Positions 15,870 through 25,165 of a stretch of 64,000 nucleotides of DNA are shown piece by piece (position 1 is the first letter of the stretch; every line of letters starts with the position of its first letter). Source of the DNA: SHVO01 sp041905795 (lineage in GTDB: Bacteria; Pseudomonadota; Alphaproteobacteria; Rhodospirillales; Rhodospirillaceae). Below the pieces are notes generated by a model. The model had not been told where the DNA came from. It worked only from the letters and a program-made list of their open reading frames with translations, and ran no database searches. The position numbers and the translations under genes are program-made. The stretch lies in assembly GCA_041905795.1 (NCBI GenBank), contig JAYRKL010000011.1:60515-124514 (forward strand). The letters run 5' to 3'.

Positions 15870-17561
15870 CTAGTTGGCCGGGGCGGGTTGAACTTCGATC
15901 TCGGTCACGGTCGCGAACGGCGCGCTCAGCGCGATCGTCCGCATCAGGTCCGGCAGGCGGTAGCCGCCCGCGGCGAACACCGCCTCCAGCTTGCCCAGGG
16001 TGGCGCGGTCATCGGCGCCCACCGGGCTGCCGACGCCGTAGGCATAGACGCGCTTCACCAGGCAGCTCGGCAGCGACGGGTGATCGTGCAGCGCGGCGGC
16101 GAGCCCGCGCACGTCGGTGAACGCCGTGCCGTCCAGGCTGCCGCTGGCGTCGATGGCCGAGCCCTTCTCGGAGTCGCGATAGCGGCCGGCGCCGTCGAAG
16201 TTCTCGAGCGCCAGGCCCATGGGGTCGGTGATCTTGTGGCAGCCGGCGCAGACCGGGTTCTTCAAGTGCACCGAGACGCGGTCGCGCGCGGTCTTGAGGT
16301 TCGGGCTCGGATTCTCGATGGCCGAGAAATCGACGTTGGCCGGCGGACGCGGCACCGGCTGGCACAACAGCACCTCGCGTAGCGCCTTGCCGCGCAAGGT
16401 CGCCGAGCTGCGGCCCGGGTGCGAGTGCCCGGCCAGGAAGCTGATCTGGGTGAGCAGGCCCACGCGCGGGCTGTCGGCCGGGAATTCGTAGCGCACCCAG
16501 GCGTCCTGGGCCGGCAGGCGGTAGAGCGCGGCCAGCGACGGCGAGATGAAGGTCTCGCGGGTGGTGAACAGGTCGCGGTAGTCGCGCTTCTTGACCACCA
16601 GCTGCTCGACCACGGTGCGCAGGGTTTGCTCACGGGCGTCGGCGACGGTGGCGGCGGTGAAGGTCGGGTAAATCGCCGGATCCTTGGCGAGATTGTCGAA
16701 GTCGTCGAAATGGAACATGTCGTCGAAGAACGCGCGCACGCCGGCTTCCAGGCGCGGGCTGGCGAGCATGCGGTCGACGGCGCGCGCGAGGCCAGCCGGC
16801 GTATCCAACTCGCCCTTCTCGGCCGCCTTCAGCAGCGGCTCATCGGGACCGGCGTTCCACAGGAAGAAGCTCAGGCGCGAGGCTAGCGAGTATGAATCTA
16901 AACGCTGTTGGCCGGGCGCCTTGGGATCGGGCATGGCCACCTCCGACAGCAGCAGCACCTGCGGACTGACCAGCATGCCTTCCACCGCGGCGCCGAGACC
17001 GGCGTAGAAATCCTTCAGGCGCGCCGCACCCTCGCCCGCCTCGGTAACGAATTCCGCCAGGCGTTCCGGGTCGAGCGGGCGGCGGTACAGCAGGCGGCCG
17101 ACCTTCACCAGGAACTGGCGGGCGCAGGCGTCGTCGCGCGCGGTGTCGGACGCCGGCGTGCACGGCACCAGGAAGGCGCGGGCGCCGGGACTGACCACCT
17201 GGGCCGCCACCGAAGCCGCGGTCTTCTGGTAGATCTCCAACTGGCTGCTGGTGATGCCGGCCAGCGACGTACCGACGCCCAGCAGGTCGTCGGTGCGCTG
17301 CACCGGCGCGAAATGGGTCTCGGGCCGCACGTCGGGGCCGAAGACATAAGCAAGGGTGTTGAGGTACTGCGCGGTGGTGAGCAGGCGCAGGCGGCGCAGG
17401 GAAGCGCCGGAGATGGCGGCAGTGGCGTCGCGGGTCACCGCCGGCGCCGGCGTATGCGGCGGCGGCGGCGCCGAACACCCGGCGAGCGCCAGGGCCGATA
17501 CCGCCAGCACCCCGCGCAAACGCATCCTCATGCCGCGGCCATGATTACGCTGGATCGCCAT
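15870..17561 (-). CDS. DUF1592/DUF1588-type (planctomycete-cytochrome family) lipoprotein
   Basis: A 563-aa lipoprotein. The lipobox LALAGC near residue 29 marks the mature Cys. Domains follow the order typical of the family: PSD3/DUF1587-like RRLRLLTTAQYLNTL, PSD5/DUF1595 around YRRPLDPERLAEF, DUF1592 around LASRLSFFLWNAGPDE, PSCyt3/DUF1588 with NPVCAGCHKITDPMGLALEN, and a C-terminal DUF1585 around DRATLGKLEAVFAAGGY. CAGCH is a c-type haem-binding CxxCH motif, so one covalent haem is expected in the periplasm. It is the first gene of the four-gene operon ending at 12040 and lies 153 bp after the TonB receptor gene on the same strand. It may pass electrons during periplasmic oxidation of an imported or surface substrate; that is an inference. 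Confidence 0.85.
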   Translation of the reverse strand: MAIQRNHGRGMRMRLRGVLAVSALALAGCSAPPPPHTPAPAVTRDATAAISGASLRRLRLLTTAQYLNTLAYVFGPDVRPETHFAPVQRTDDLLGVGTSLAGITSSQLEIYQKTAASVAAQVVSPGARAFLVPCTPASDTARDDACARQFLVKVGRLLYRRPLDPERLAEFVTEAGEGAARLKDFYAGLGAAVEGMLVSPQVLLLSEVAMPDPKAPGQQRLDSYSLASRLSFFLWNAGPDEPLLKAAEKGELDTPAGLARAVDRMLASPRLEAGVRAFFDDMFHFDDFDNLAKDPAIYPTFTAATVADAREQTLRTVVEQLVVKKRDYRDLFTTRETFISPSLAALYRLPAQDAWVRYEFPADSPRVGLLTQISFLAGHSHPGRSSATLRGKALREVLLCQPVPRPPANVDFSAIENPSPNLKTARDRVSVHLKNPVCAGCHKITDPMGLALENFDGAGRYRDSEKGSAIDASGSLDGTAFTDVRGLAAALHDHPSLPSCLVKRVYAYGVGSPVGADDRATLGKLEAVFAAGGYRLPDLMRTIALSAPFATVTEIEVQPAPAN

Positions 17562-17714
17562 ACTCGCCTCTCAAACCGGCGTCGGATGCAAATAGTGCCG
17601 CACGCCCGGCGCCGGTACAACGCGATTGTTTTGAACCACTCGAAGGTAGACTCCGCTGCACCGCACGCGGACACGCCGGCCGGGCGCGTTTCCGCCCCCG
17701 GCCGGCGCAAGGCT

Positions 17715-20630
17715 CTACATCTTGAACCGCACGCCCGCGCGGAAGGCGCGACCCATCAGATCGTACAACGCCGAATTCGACTCGTTGGTGGAGAACACCG
17801 ACGCACCGGGGCCGGAAGGAACGATGCCGGCGTCACGGTTGGTCAGATTGCGGACGCTGAAGAACAGATCGACGTCCGACGAATCAAATTGCAGCCGGTA
17901 GGTGGCCGACACATCGAAGTAGAGCGCACCGTCGAGCTTATTGTTGTCGATGGTGGTGTTATTGGTGGTCGAGGCCGGGCAGCCGCTGGAGCATTCGATA
18001 TAGTTGTTATTGAACACCCCGCCGTTGAAGCCGCGCGCGTTGAAGCTGACGCTGACCGGATTCAGCGTGTAGGCCATGCCGAGGTCCCAGCGCCAGGACG
18101 GTTTCGACGAGGGAATCTGCCCGACCTGGTCGTTGGGGATCGAGCCGATGACGCCGCTGTTCAGCACGTCCTTGATGTAGTGGGTGGCAAGGCCGCGGAA
18201 GGTCAACTCGCCCGACCAGTTGGGCGACCACTCCTCCAGCGGCTGGCGGTAGCTCATCTCAATGTCGAACCCAGCGGCCTTTTCCGTGGCGAAATTCAGC
18301 GGGCTCTGGGTGAACACGATCAGCTCGGAGCCCGCATCCTGGGTGCGGAAGAACTTCGCGCAGGCCGACTGGACGCCGGTGTAGCAAAGGTCGATCAACT
18401 GCTGGGCGCTCAAGGAGCTGATCGCGTCCTTGATGTTGATGCGGTAGTAGTCGAACGACGCGCTGAAGCGCGGGAAGAACGACGGCTGCACCACCACGCC
18501 GAGCCCGAGGGTGTTGGCCTTTTCGGGTCCGAGGCCGGGATTGCCGGTGGTGGTGACGCGGTTGTTGGTGTTGACGTTGTTGTTGAACGGATCGCGGATG
18601 GTGTTCGGCGACGTCGTGCCGGCCTGGAAAAGGTCCGCCAGGTGCGGCGCGCGGATGTCGCGCGACAGGGTGCCGCGGAAACGGATGTCGTCGATCAGGC
18701 TGTAGGTCGCGCCGATCTTCCAGGTGGTGACGTAGCCGGAGGTGGAGTAATCGGTCGCGCGCACGGCGCCGTTGAGGTCCAGCGCCTTGGCCCACACCAC
18801 ATCCTTCGCCAGCGGCACGGCGGCTTCGACATAGCCCTCATTGACCGTGTACTTGCCCGAGAACGGGATCCCGACCTGGAAGAAATAGAGGCTGGTGTTG
18901 TAGACCCCCGGATCGGCGGCCTGGCGCGTGCTTTCCTCGCGGTGCTCGGCGCCGAAGGCGAGCGCCACCGGGCCCGCCCAGGTGGAGAACGGTTCGCCGC
19001 TGAAGTTGAACGCGCCCACCTGCTGCTTGAGGCGGATGATGTTGTAGGGGTCGGCGCGGACGTAGTCTTTGGCCGCCTGCGACATCACGTCGCGCCCGAA
19101 CAGGTTGAGCGGCACGCAGCCGTTGGTCGGGGCGGTGAGCGTGGAACGGCAGACAATGACGCCGGTGGCGGGATTGCGGACCGCGTCGATGGCCTGCATG
19201 TATTTGGGCACGTTGATGGTGTTGCCCGAGGTGGTCGTGCTCATGTTGAAACCCGACGACAGGTGGGCGTCGAATTTCCAGGCGGTGTCGAAAGCGTCGA
19301 TCACCCCTTCGGTGCCGACCATGAACCTGAGGATGCGCCGGTCATAGAGCGGCTGCTGCGCGCCCATGTCGCCGTTCATGGTGCCGAAGGTGAAGGAGGT
19401 GACGCCGGACGCCGCGGCCGCGGCCGCCACCGACGCCGGGAGGAACGCGTTGTCGGCCTTCATGGTCAGGTTGCCGGGGTAGAACACCGGCGTCGAGCGC
19501 GATTCGGAATTCATATGCGCCCAGGAGGCCTCGCCGAACACCTTCCAGTCGTCGCTGACCTTATAGGATGCGTAGGTGTAGACGTTCTGGCGCTGCTGGC
19601 GCGGCAGGAGCGCGGTGCCGAAGATGCCCTTGTGCGAGGATGCCTGCCAGCTGCCGCCCTGCATCATCGGCGACGAGATCAGCGAGCCGAACACCACGTT
19701 ATAAGGGATGCCGCCGGGGCCGAAGGCGATGCCCTTGAGCGGCCCCGCCGCGATCTGGCCGCCGAGGGTCGCGACCGCGAGGCCGGTCTGATCGCGGCGG
19801 ATGATCTGCGGCTGGCCGTTGGTGGCGGTATAGGCCGGATTGGTGAGATAGGACGACCCGGTCAGGTTCCACGGGCGATTGGGCACCAGGATGCCGTCGT
19901 CGTTGGCCATCTCGCCGCTGATCAGAAGGTGGCCGCGGTCGTTCGCGAACCCGGTGCCGCCGGTCATGGCGACCTTGAAGTTGCGGTTGTCGCCGTAGGT
20001 GGTCACGCCGCCCGACAGTTCGCCCTTCATGCCCTTATATTCGGTGTCGAGGATGAAGTTGACCACGCCCGACATGGCGTCCGACCCGTAAGCCGACGAC
20101 GCCCCGCCGGTCACGACATCGACGCGGCTGATCAGCTGCTGCGGGAACTCCGAGATGTCGGCGACCCCGGTGATGATGCCGCCGACGACGCGCTTGCCGT
20201 TGAGCAGGGTCAGCGTGCGTTCGGCGCCGAGGCCGCGCAGGTTCAGGCTATTGACGGCGGCGCGCCCGCTGGTGACGGTCGCCGCGCCGGACTGCGGCGT
20301 GGCGCTCGCCGCCAGGCTCGGCAGCGTGTTGACGTAATCGGCGAGGTTCGAGGTCGCCTGGTTCTGCATCTGCTCGACGCCGATCACCGAGACCGGCGTC
20401 GGGGCTTCATAACCGTCGCGCACGATGCGCGTGCCGGTGACGATGACTTCTTCAACCTGCGCGGATTGGGCCTGTGCCGATTGGGAGGGCGCTGGCTGCT
20501 GGGCCTGGGCGCTGCCCGCCGCCAGGATCGCGGCCACCATCGGCGTCGCGCTCAAAGCCTGCGCCAGACGGCGCCGCGCCGACGTCTCACCGTTCAGTTT
20601 GAAAAAGATGCCCCGTGCATCGAACAGCAT
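17715..20630 (-). CDS. TonB-dependent receptor (module copy 1)
   Basis: A 971-aa outer-membrane receptor. The leader is long (cleavage near AAGSAQAQ), followed by a Gln/Ser/Ala-rich linker and a TonB-box-like VEEVIVTGTRI near residue 60. The plug domain shows NLRGLGAERTLTLLNGKRV and DVVTGGASSAYGSDAMSGVVNFIL. The remaining 750 residues form the beta-barrel, ending in RAFRAGVRFKM with a C-terminal aromatic-type strand. The Asn-rich loops and absence of siderophore synthesis genes resemble the oligosaccharide/organic-polymer receptors of Caulobacter-like bacteria. The downstream operon of secreted DUF1592/DUF1552/PF03640 proteins suggests the receptor takes up the product of that system. Ribosome-binding site: GGGGGCTGCA. 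Confidence 0.92.
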   Translation of the reverse strand: MLFDARGIFFKLNGETSARRRLAQALSATPMVAAILAAGSAQAQQPAPSQSAQAQSAQVEEVIVTGTRIVRDGYEAPTPVSVIGVEQMQNQATSNLADYVNTLPSLAASATPQSGAATVTSGRAAVNSLNLRGLGAERTLTLLNGKRVVGGIITGVADISEFPQQLISRVDVVTGGASSAYGSDAMSGVVNFILDTEYKGMKGELSGGVTTYGDNRNFKVAMTGGTGFANDRGHLLISGEMANDDGILVPNRPWNLTGSSYLTNPAYTATNGQPQIIRRDQTGLAVATLGGQIAAGPLKGIAFGPGGIPYNVVFGSLISSPMMQGGSWQASSHKGIFGTALLPRQQRQNVYTYASYKVSDDWKVFGEASWAHMNSESRSTPVFYPGNLTMKADNAFLPASVAAAAAASGVTSFTFGTMNGDMGAQQPLYDRRILRFMVGTEGVIDAFDTAWKFDAHLSSGFNMSTTTSGNTINVPKYMQAIDAVRNPATGVIVCRSTLTAPTNGCVPLNLFGRDVMSQAAKDYVRADPYNIIRLKQQVGAFNFSGEPFSTWAGPVALAFGAEHREESTRQAADPGVYNTSLYFFQVGIPFSGKYTVNEGYVEAAVPLAKDVVWAKALDLNGAVRATDYSTSGYVTTWKIGATYSLIDDIRFRGTLSRDIRAPHLADLFQAGTTSPNTIRDPFNNNVNTNNRVTTTGNPGLGPEKANTLGLGVVVQPSFFPRFSASFDYYRINIKDAISSLSAQQLIDLCYTGVQSACAKFFRTQDAGSELIVFTQSPLNFATEKAAGFDIEMSYRQPLEEWSPNWSGELTFRGLATHYIKDVLNSGVIGSIPNDQVGQIPSSKPSWRWDLGMAYTLNPVSVSFNARGFNGGVFNNNYIECSSGCPASTTNNTTIDNNKLDGALYFDVSATYRLQFDSSDVDLFFSVRNLTNRDAGIVPSGPGASVFSTNESNSALYDLMGRAFRAGVRFKM

Positions 20631-20961
20631 TGCAGCCCCCTATCCCCTTTGCCGCGGCGAAGACACGCCGCGTGTCAGTGAAACCAAAAAGCGGGGACAG
20701 AGATCGGTCGTCACGCCGCAGCCCTGCCCCCGCCGGCACCGCAGTGTGTGAACCAATATTTGCGCTGTTTACAAGAGCTTGTAACAACAGCGCGGCATTA
20801 TTTTAGACTTAAAGCTTTTTGCGGCGCAACCGGATTTTGCAGGTTTGAGACATTTGACGGAAGATTAAATGCCGGAAGGACGCGCGTTACGCGTATCAGC
20901 ACTATGAGTGCGCAATTTTATTACACACGAGGCACGTTTTATCTCGCGTGGGGCACGACTT
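20631..20961. other. Intergenic region upstream of the TonB receptor
   Basis: About 330 bp with lower GC than its surroundings, including ttgtaacaacag and aaagctttttgc stretches that could supply the receptor promoter. Near the ridA end, imperfect direct copies of GGCACG(A)CTTTTATCGCGTG lie head to tail at about 20931-20981 and extend into the last codons of ridA. I see no gene here. Confidence 0.5.
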
Positions 20962-21363
20962 TTATCGCGTGCGAGGCACGACAGCGGTGGCTTCGACCTC
21001 GATCTTGGCTTCGCTTTCCACCAGCGACTTCACCTCGACCACGGACATCGCCGGGAAGTGCTTGCCCATGATCTCGCGGTAGGCGGCGCCCACCTCTTTG
21101 ATGGTGGCGAGGTACTCGGCCTTGTCGGTGACATACCAGGTCAGCCGCACGATATCGGTGAGCTTGGCGCCGGCGGGCGCCAGGGCTTCGCCGATATTGA
21201 TCAGGACCTGGCGCAGTTGTCCGGCGGTGGTCCGGGACGGGAATATGCCATCGGGCGTCCAGCCGATCTGGCCCGCGACGAACACGATATCGCCCCGGGC
21301 GACGACGGCGTTGGTATAGCCGCGCGGCGCCGGCCAGTGGGGCGGGTTCAAAAGCTCGATCAT
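20962..21363 (-). CDS. RidA/YjgF/UK114-family protein
   Basis: A 133-aa RidA-fold protein; the family deaminates reactive enamine/imine intermediates made by PLP enzymes, or acts as a related hydrolase. Visible landmarks are FVAGQIGWTPDG, QVLINIGEALAPAGA, DIVRLTWYVTD and the C-terminal VEVKSLVESEAKIEVEATAV. In canonical RidA the Arg of the NCRxxE-type segment binds the carboxylate; here that region reads LVESEAKIE, so the protein belongs to a divergent subgroup. ATG 21363, preceded by GAGGAATT, is preferred over the ATG nine codons upstream. It lies 144 bp after iorB on the same strand and has its own AT-rich palindrome upstream. RidA proteins are common in aromatic-CoA gene clusters. Confidence 0.85.
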   Translation of the reverse strand: MIELLNPPHWPAPRGYTNAVVARGDIVFVAGQIGWTPDGIFPSRTTAGQLRQVLINIGEALAPAGAKLTDIVRLTWYVTDKAEYLATIKEVGAAYREIMGKHFPAMSVVEVKSLVESEAKIEVEATAVVPRTR

Positions 21364-21430
21364 CGACGTCTCAATTCCTCTGGCCGCCATTGCCTGCGCA
21401 GCGATGCGCGCGGCCGGGCTGTGTCACTTG

Positions 21431-21442
21431 GTTTATACATAA
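21431..21442. promoter_or_regulatory. Palindrome TTTAT-AC-ATAAA upstream of ridA
   Basis: TTTATACATAAA has perfect 5-bp arms and sits 68 bp upstream of the ridA start. Its first 10 bases are identical to a site upstream of the aminotransferase operon (11988-11997). It could be a -10 element or a MarR-type operator. Confidence 0.4.
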
Positions 21443-21507
21443 AGCGAGCGCCCCCGGGGTACAAGCTTTGCGCCGTCCCCGCTGCTCCCGCGCGAAAACC
21501 GCCGCTT

Positions 21508-23013
21508 TTAAGGCGTAAGCCCCAACCCGCCGATGGCGGCAGCGAGCGCGCGGCCTTCCTCGTCGCCCAGGGCGGCGTCGCGCAAGACGCGGATCACCTT
21601 GGGCGCGTCGGCGCGCCCACGCACCTGCCGGTACACCGCCATGACCGCTTCGAAGTTGCGCAGGCCGCGCGCATGGGTATCGCCGTAGCCTTTGACCAGG
21701 CGCTGGCAGCAGGCCACCTCGACCCCCAGGTCATAGGACCAGCCCGCGGCCTCGATGACGGCGGCGAGCCACGCCGCGATGCGCGCGGTCTCATGCTTGA
21801 ACCGCAACGACCGGCGGCGGAAACGGCCGAGGCGCGCCAAGGTATAGAGCATGACGAACCCCGGCAGGCGGGTGGTGGCGATGCGCCGGCCGTGGTGGAA
21901 GAAGCGGCGCAGGAGGCCGGAGAGCTTCGGGCTGGACAGGATATACGCGCCGAGCGGCGCCGGCAGCGCATCGCAGATTTCCTCGACGCGCGGATGCATG
22001 AACTCCGACACGCCAACGATCTGCCCAGGCGTCGCGCGCACCTCCTCGCGCACGCGCGCGATGCGCGATCCGCGGGTCTTGAGGTCGGCGACGCGAAACA
22101 CGTCCTCGAACGCCATCCACAACGCGAGATAGCGCGCGGTTTCGCGGGCCAGGTCCCATCCCAGGCGCGCACCGCCGAGCTGGCGGTCGAAGGCCACCAC
22201 CGGTTCGAGGCGGTCGAGATAAAGCGCGCCGTAAGCGATGTCCTGATAGTCCACCACCTTGCGCAGGCCGGGGACGACGATCTCCATCAGTTCCGGCGGG
22301 CAGAACGCCGCCGCACGGTCGATCAGTGCCTGGCCCGCGGCGGACGCCGCGGCATGCGCCACTGGCGCCGGCACAACGGGTTGTTTCGCCGCCGCACCGT
22401 GGCAGCCGGCCTTGAAGGCGGCGAGGTTGCTGTCTCTCGCCCGGGTGTCGTGGCCCAGCACCGCCTCATAGGCCTCGCGCGGGAACGGCAAAAGACCGGA
22501 CCCGGCCACGGCGCCCAGCAACACCGCGCTGATGATGCTGCCGGTCTTCTGCGCCAGTTCGTCCATATCGAACATCACCGTCGTGCGGGCGCGCACGCCG
22601 GCGGCTTCCAGCACATCGGCGCTTTTGGCGCGGCCGTCACCCATGGCGGTCTTCTCGCCGATGGCGTAGATACGGTGGGTCGAGGCCACCAGCGCGGTCC
22701 GATCCGGCGTCACGAAACCGCGCATCATGGCGCGGCCGGCCTCCATCAGTTCCGCCGCCACCACCACGTCGACATTGCCAGGCACCGGCATCAGCGCCAG
22801 CACCGGCTCCTTGCCGGCGGCCTTGGCCTCGGCTTCGGGGAACACCTCGATGTAATAGATGGTGGCGCCGGTGCGCTGGGCGACACCCGCCACCGAGGTG
22901 CCCTGGGCGAGATAGCCGCAATGCTCGGCCACTTCCAAGAGCCAGTCGGCAAGCGCGCCGCCGCCCTGACCGCCGAGGGCGAGAACCGCGATGGTGATGG
23001 GTTTGGAGGTCAT
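21508..23013 (-). CDS. iorB: Indolepyruvate:ferredoxin oxidoreductase-type beta subunit (POR gamma domain + DUF6537-like)
   Basis: A 501-aa protein. The N-terminal 190 residues are a pyruvate:ferredoxin oxidoreductase gamma-type domain (LALGGQGGGALADWL, then GTSVAGVAQRTGATIYYIEV). The rest is the helical extension found in bacterial, not archaeal, IorB proteins, which explains why it is more than twice the archaeal length. With IorA it should form a cytoplasmic enzyme that oxidatively decarboxylates an aryl-2-oxo acid to an aryl-acyl-CoA with ferredoxin reduction. It begins 3 bp after iorA and follows TTTGGAGG-type spacing. The clustering with aryl-CoA hydroxylase genes may mean a substrate other than indolepyruvate. 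Confidence 0.85.
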   Translation of the reverse strand: MTSKPITIAVLALGGQGGGALADWLLEVAEHCGYLAQGTSVAGVAQRTGATIYYIEVFPEAEAKAAGKEPVLALMPVPGNVDVVVAAELMEAGRAMMRGFVTPDRTALVASTHRIYAIGEKTAMGDGRAKSADVLEAAGVRARTTVMFDMDELAQKTGSIISAVLLGAVAGSGLLPFPREAYEAVLGHDTRARDSNLAAFKAGCHGAAAKQPVVPAPVAHAAASAAGQALIDRAAAFCPPELMEIVVPGLRKVVDYQDIAYGALYLDRLEPVVAFDRQLGGARLGWDLARETARYLALWMAFEDVFRVADLKTRGSRIARVREEVRATPGQIVGVSEFMHPRVEEICDALPAPLGAYILSSPKLSGLLRRFFHHGRRIATTRLPGFVMLYTLARLGRFRRRSLRFKHETARIAAWLAAVIEAAGWSYDLGVEVACCQRLVKGYGDTHARGLRNFEAVMAVYRQVRGRADAPKVIRVLRDAALGDEEGRALAAAIGGLGLTP

Positions 23014-23016
23014 GCC

Positions 23017-25155
23017 TTACACCGCGTAGCGCGCACGGGCGCGGTCGGCGCGGCGCTGCAGCCAGCCGATGATCCCGCCCTGCAGGCGCGCTGTGAGCTT
23101 CTCGAAGCCGGTGGGGTTGTAGACCAGGTCGGCGCGGTAGAACGACGGGCACAGCACGGCGGCATGCGCGGTCTCGCCGCAATGGCCGCAGCCGACGCAG
23201 TCGTTGTTGACCGCCGCGATCGGATCGCTGCGCAAGGGATCGGGGTTGTCCTTGATGGTCAGCGACGGGCAGCCAGACAGGCGAATACAGCTATGGTCGC
23301 CGGTGCAGGTGTCCGGGTCCACGCCGAAGCGCTCCCGCACCACGCGCTCGCCGGCCTTGATGCGCTTGTTCATTAGGGGCTTCACCCGGCGCTGCTTGTT
23401 CAGCATGCATTCGGACTCGGCGATGATGACCTTGGGGCCCTTCTCCTTGGTCGTCAGCGCCGTCTTGAGGGCGTCGCGCATGGCGGCGAGATCGTAGGTG
23501 CGCACCACCTTGAGCCAGGTGACGCCGATGCCGCCGATGGCGCGGGCGATGGGATGGTTGGTGCTGCGCGACTTGTTAAGCGCGCGCGAGGACAGGATGT
23601 CCTGCCCGCCGGTGGCAGCCGAATAGTTGTTGTCGACCACCACCAGCAGGTTGTCGGTCTTGTTGAACACGGCGTTGCCGACGCCGCTGGTGAGGCCGTT
23701 ATGCCAGAAGCCGCCGTCGCCCATCATGGAGATGGTGCGCTTCCTGGACTCCGGCGCGTTGAATGCCGACGCCCCGGACCAGCCCAGGCCGTAACCCATG
23801 GTGGTGTTGCCGATGTTGAACGGCGGCAGGATCGAGAACAGGTGGCAGCCGATGTCGCAGCTGACGTGGTGGTTGCCGATCTCCTTCTCCACCAGCTTCA
23901 TGGCGGTGAACACCGGGCGCTCCGGGCATCCGGTGCAGAGACCAGCCGGGCGCGCCGGCACAACCTTCGAAAGATCGGGCGCGTTCGGAGAAGGTGCGGC
24001 GGGAGCCGTGGTGTCTTTCGCGAGATGCGGTGCGTATTTGGCGGCGAAGGCGTCGAAGCCGGCCATGAGCACCTGGCCGGTGTATTCGCCGGCGCGCGGC
24101 AGCACGTCCTTGCCGACCACGCGGCACTGCAGGTCGGCGCGGCGCAGCATCGTGTTGAGTTCATGCTCGATGAATTCGGGCTGCCCCTCCTCCACCAGGA
24201 ACACGGCGCGCTTGTCGGCGCAGAACCCGGCTACTTCGCTGTCGATCAACGGATAGGTGACGTTGAGCACATAGATCGGCACTTGGGTCTCGCCGTAAGC
24301 GTCGGCGAGGCCGCGCATCTGCAGGGCTCGGATCAAGGTGTTGTAGAGCCCGCCTTGCACGATGATGCCGGCGTCGCCCAAAGTCCCACCCAGGAATTCG
24401 TTGAGCTGGTTCTTCCTGATGAAGTCCACAGCCGCCGGCCAGCGGTGGTTGATCTTCTCATGTTCATGCAGGTAGCTGGCGGGCGGGAGCACGATGCGGT
24501 TCACATCGCGCACCGGGTTCTCCATGGCGTCCTTGAGTTGGAATGGGGCGCGCACATTGTTCTTGGCGGTGAAGCGGCCGTAGACATGGCAGGCGCGCAC
24601 GCGCAGCTCCAGCATCACCGGCGTGTTGGAGGCCTCGGAGAGTTCAAACGCCTTCTCCACCATGGCGACGATGGACGGCAGGTTGGGGCGCGGATCCAAA
24701 AGCCACATCTGCGATTTCATGGCAAAAGCATGAGTACGCTCCTGCATGATCGAGGACCCTTCGCCGTAGTCCTCGCCGACGATGATCAGCGCGCCGCCCT
24801 TCACACCGCCAGAAGCAACGTTGGCCAAAGCGTCCGAGGCGACATTGGTGCCGACGGTGGATTTCCACGTCACCGCGCCGCGCAAGGGGTAGTTGACCGA
24901 CGCCGCCAGCATCGCCCCGGCCGCGGCTTCACTGGCCGAGGATTCAAAATGGATGCCGAGGTCGGCCATGATCTCGCGGGCGTCGCCCAGGACATCCATC
25001 AGGTGCGAGATCGGCGAACCCTGGTAGCCGCCGACATAGGATATGCCCGATTGCAGCAGAGCCTTGGTGACCGCGAGGATCCCCTCGCCGCGGAAGTCAG
25101 CGCCGTCACCGACCTTGAGCTGCTGGACTTCCTTGGCGAAGGACCGCTCGGCCAT
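23017..25155 (-). CDS. iorA: Indolepyruvate:ferredoxin oxidoreductase-type alpha subunit
   Basis: A 712-aa thiamine-diphosphate, iron-sulfur enzyme subunit. The N-terminal pyrimidine-binding region has SYVGGYQGSPISHLMDVL. The TPP/Mg motif is GDGGFWHNGLTSG with VVVDNNYSAATGG about 30 residues on. The C-terminal ferredoxin part carries two Cys clusters, CTGDHSCIRLSGCPSL and CVGCGHCG, the first somewhat irregular as usual for IorA. With IorB it converts an aryl-2-oxo acid and CoA to an acyl-CoA and CO2. It lies 10 bp after the cyclase gene and 3 bp before iorB, one operon. An oxygen-sensitive step inside a cluster with a monooxygenase is notable. Confidence 0.88.
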   Translation of the reverse strand: MAERSFAKEVQQLKVGDGADFRGEGILAVTKALLQSGISYVGGYQGSPISHLMDVLGDAREIMADLGIHFESSASEAAAGAMLAASVNYPLRGAVTWKSTVGTNVASDALANVASGGVKGGALIIVGEDYGEGSSIMQERTHAFAMKSQMWLLDPRPNLPSIVAMVEKAFELSEASNTPVMLELRVRACHVYGRFTAKNNVRAPFQLKDAMENPVRDVNRIVLPPASYLHEHEKINHRWPAAVDFIRKNQLNEFLGGTLGDAGIIVQGGLYNTLIRALQMRGLADAYGETQVPIYVLNVTYPLIDSEVAGFCADKRAVFLVEEGQPEFIEHELNTMLRRADLQCRVVGKDVLPRAGEYTGQVLMAGFDAFAAKYAPHLAKDTTAPAAPSPNAPDLSKVVPARPAGLCTGCPERPVFTAMKLVEKEIGNHHVSCDIGCHLFSILPPFNIGNTTMGYGLGWSGASAFNAPESRKRTISMMGDGGFWHNGLTSGVGNAVFNKTDNLLVVVDNNYSAATGGQDILSSRALNKSRSTNHPIARAIGGIGVTWLKVVRTYDLAAMRDALKTALTTKEKGPKVIIAESECMLNKQRRVKPLMNKRIKAGERVVRERFGVDPDTCTGDHSCIRLSGCPSLTIKDNPDPLRSDPIAAVNNDCVGCGHCGETAHAAVLCPSFYRADLVYNPTGFEKLTARLQGGIIGWLQRRADRARARYAV

Positions 25156-25165
25156 GGCTCGCCTC

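Noticed and set aside
16908..20681. 1257-aa plus-strand open frame
   Set aside because: It is antisense to the DUF1592-type lipoprotein and TonB receptor genes and is composed of Arg/Gly/His/Val-rich low-quality sequence, typical of high-GC shadow frames.
20908..23376. 822-aa plus-strand open frame
   Set aside because: Antisense to ridA, iorB and the end of iorA, all with clear family motifs.
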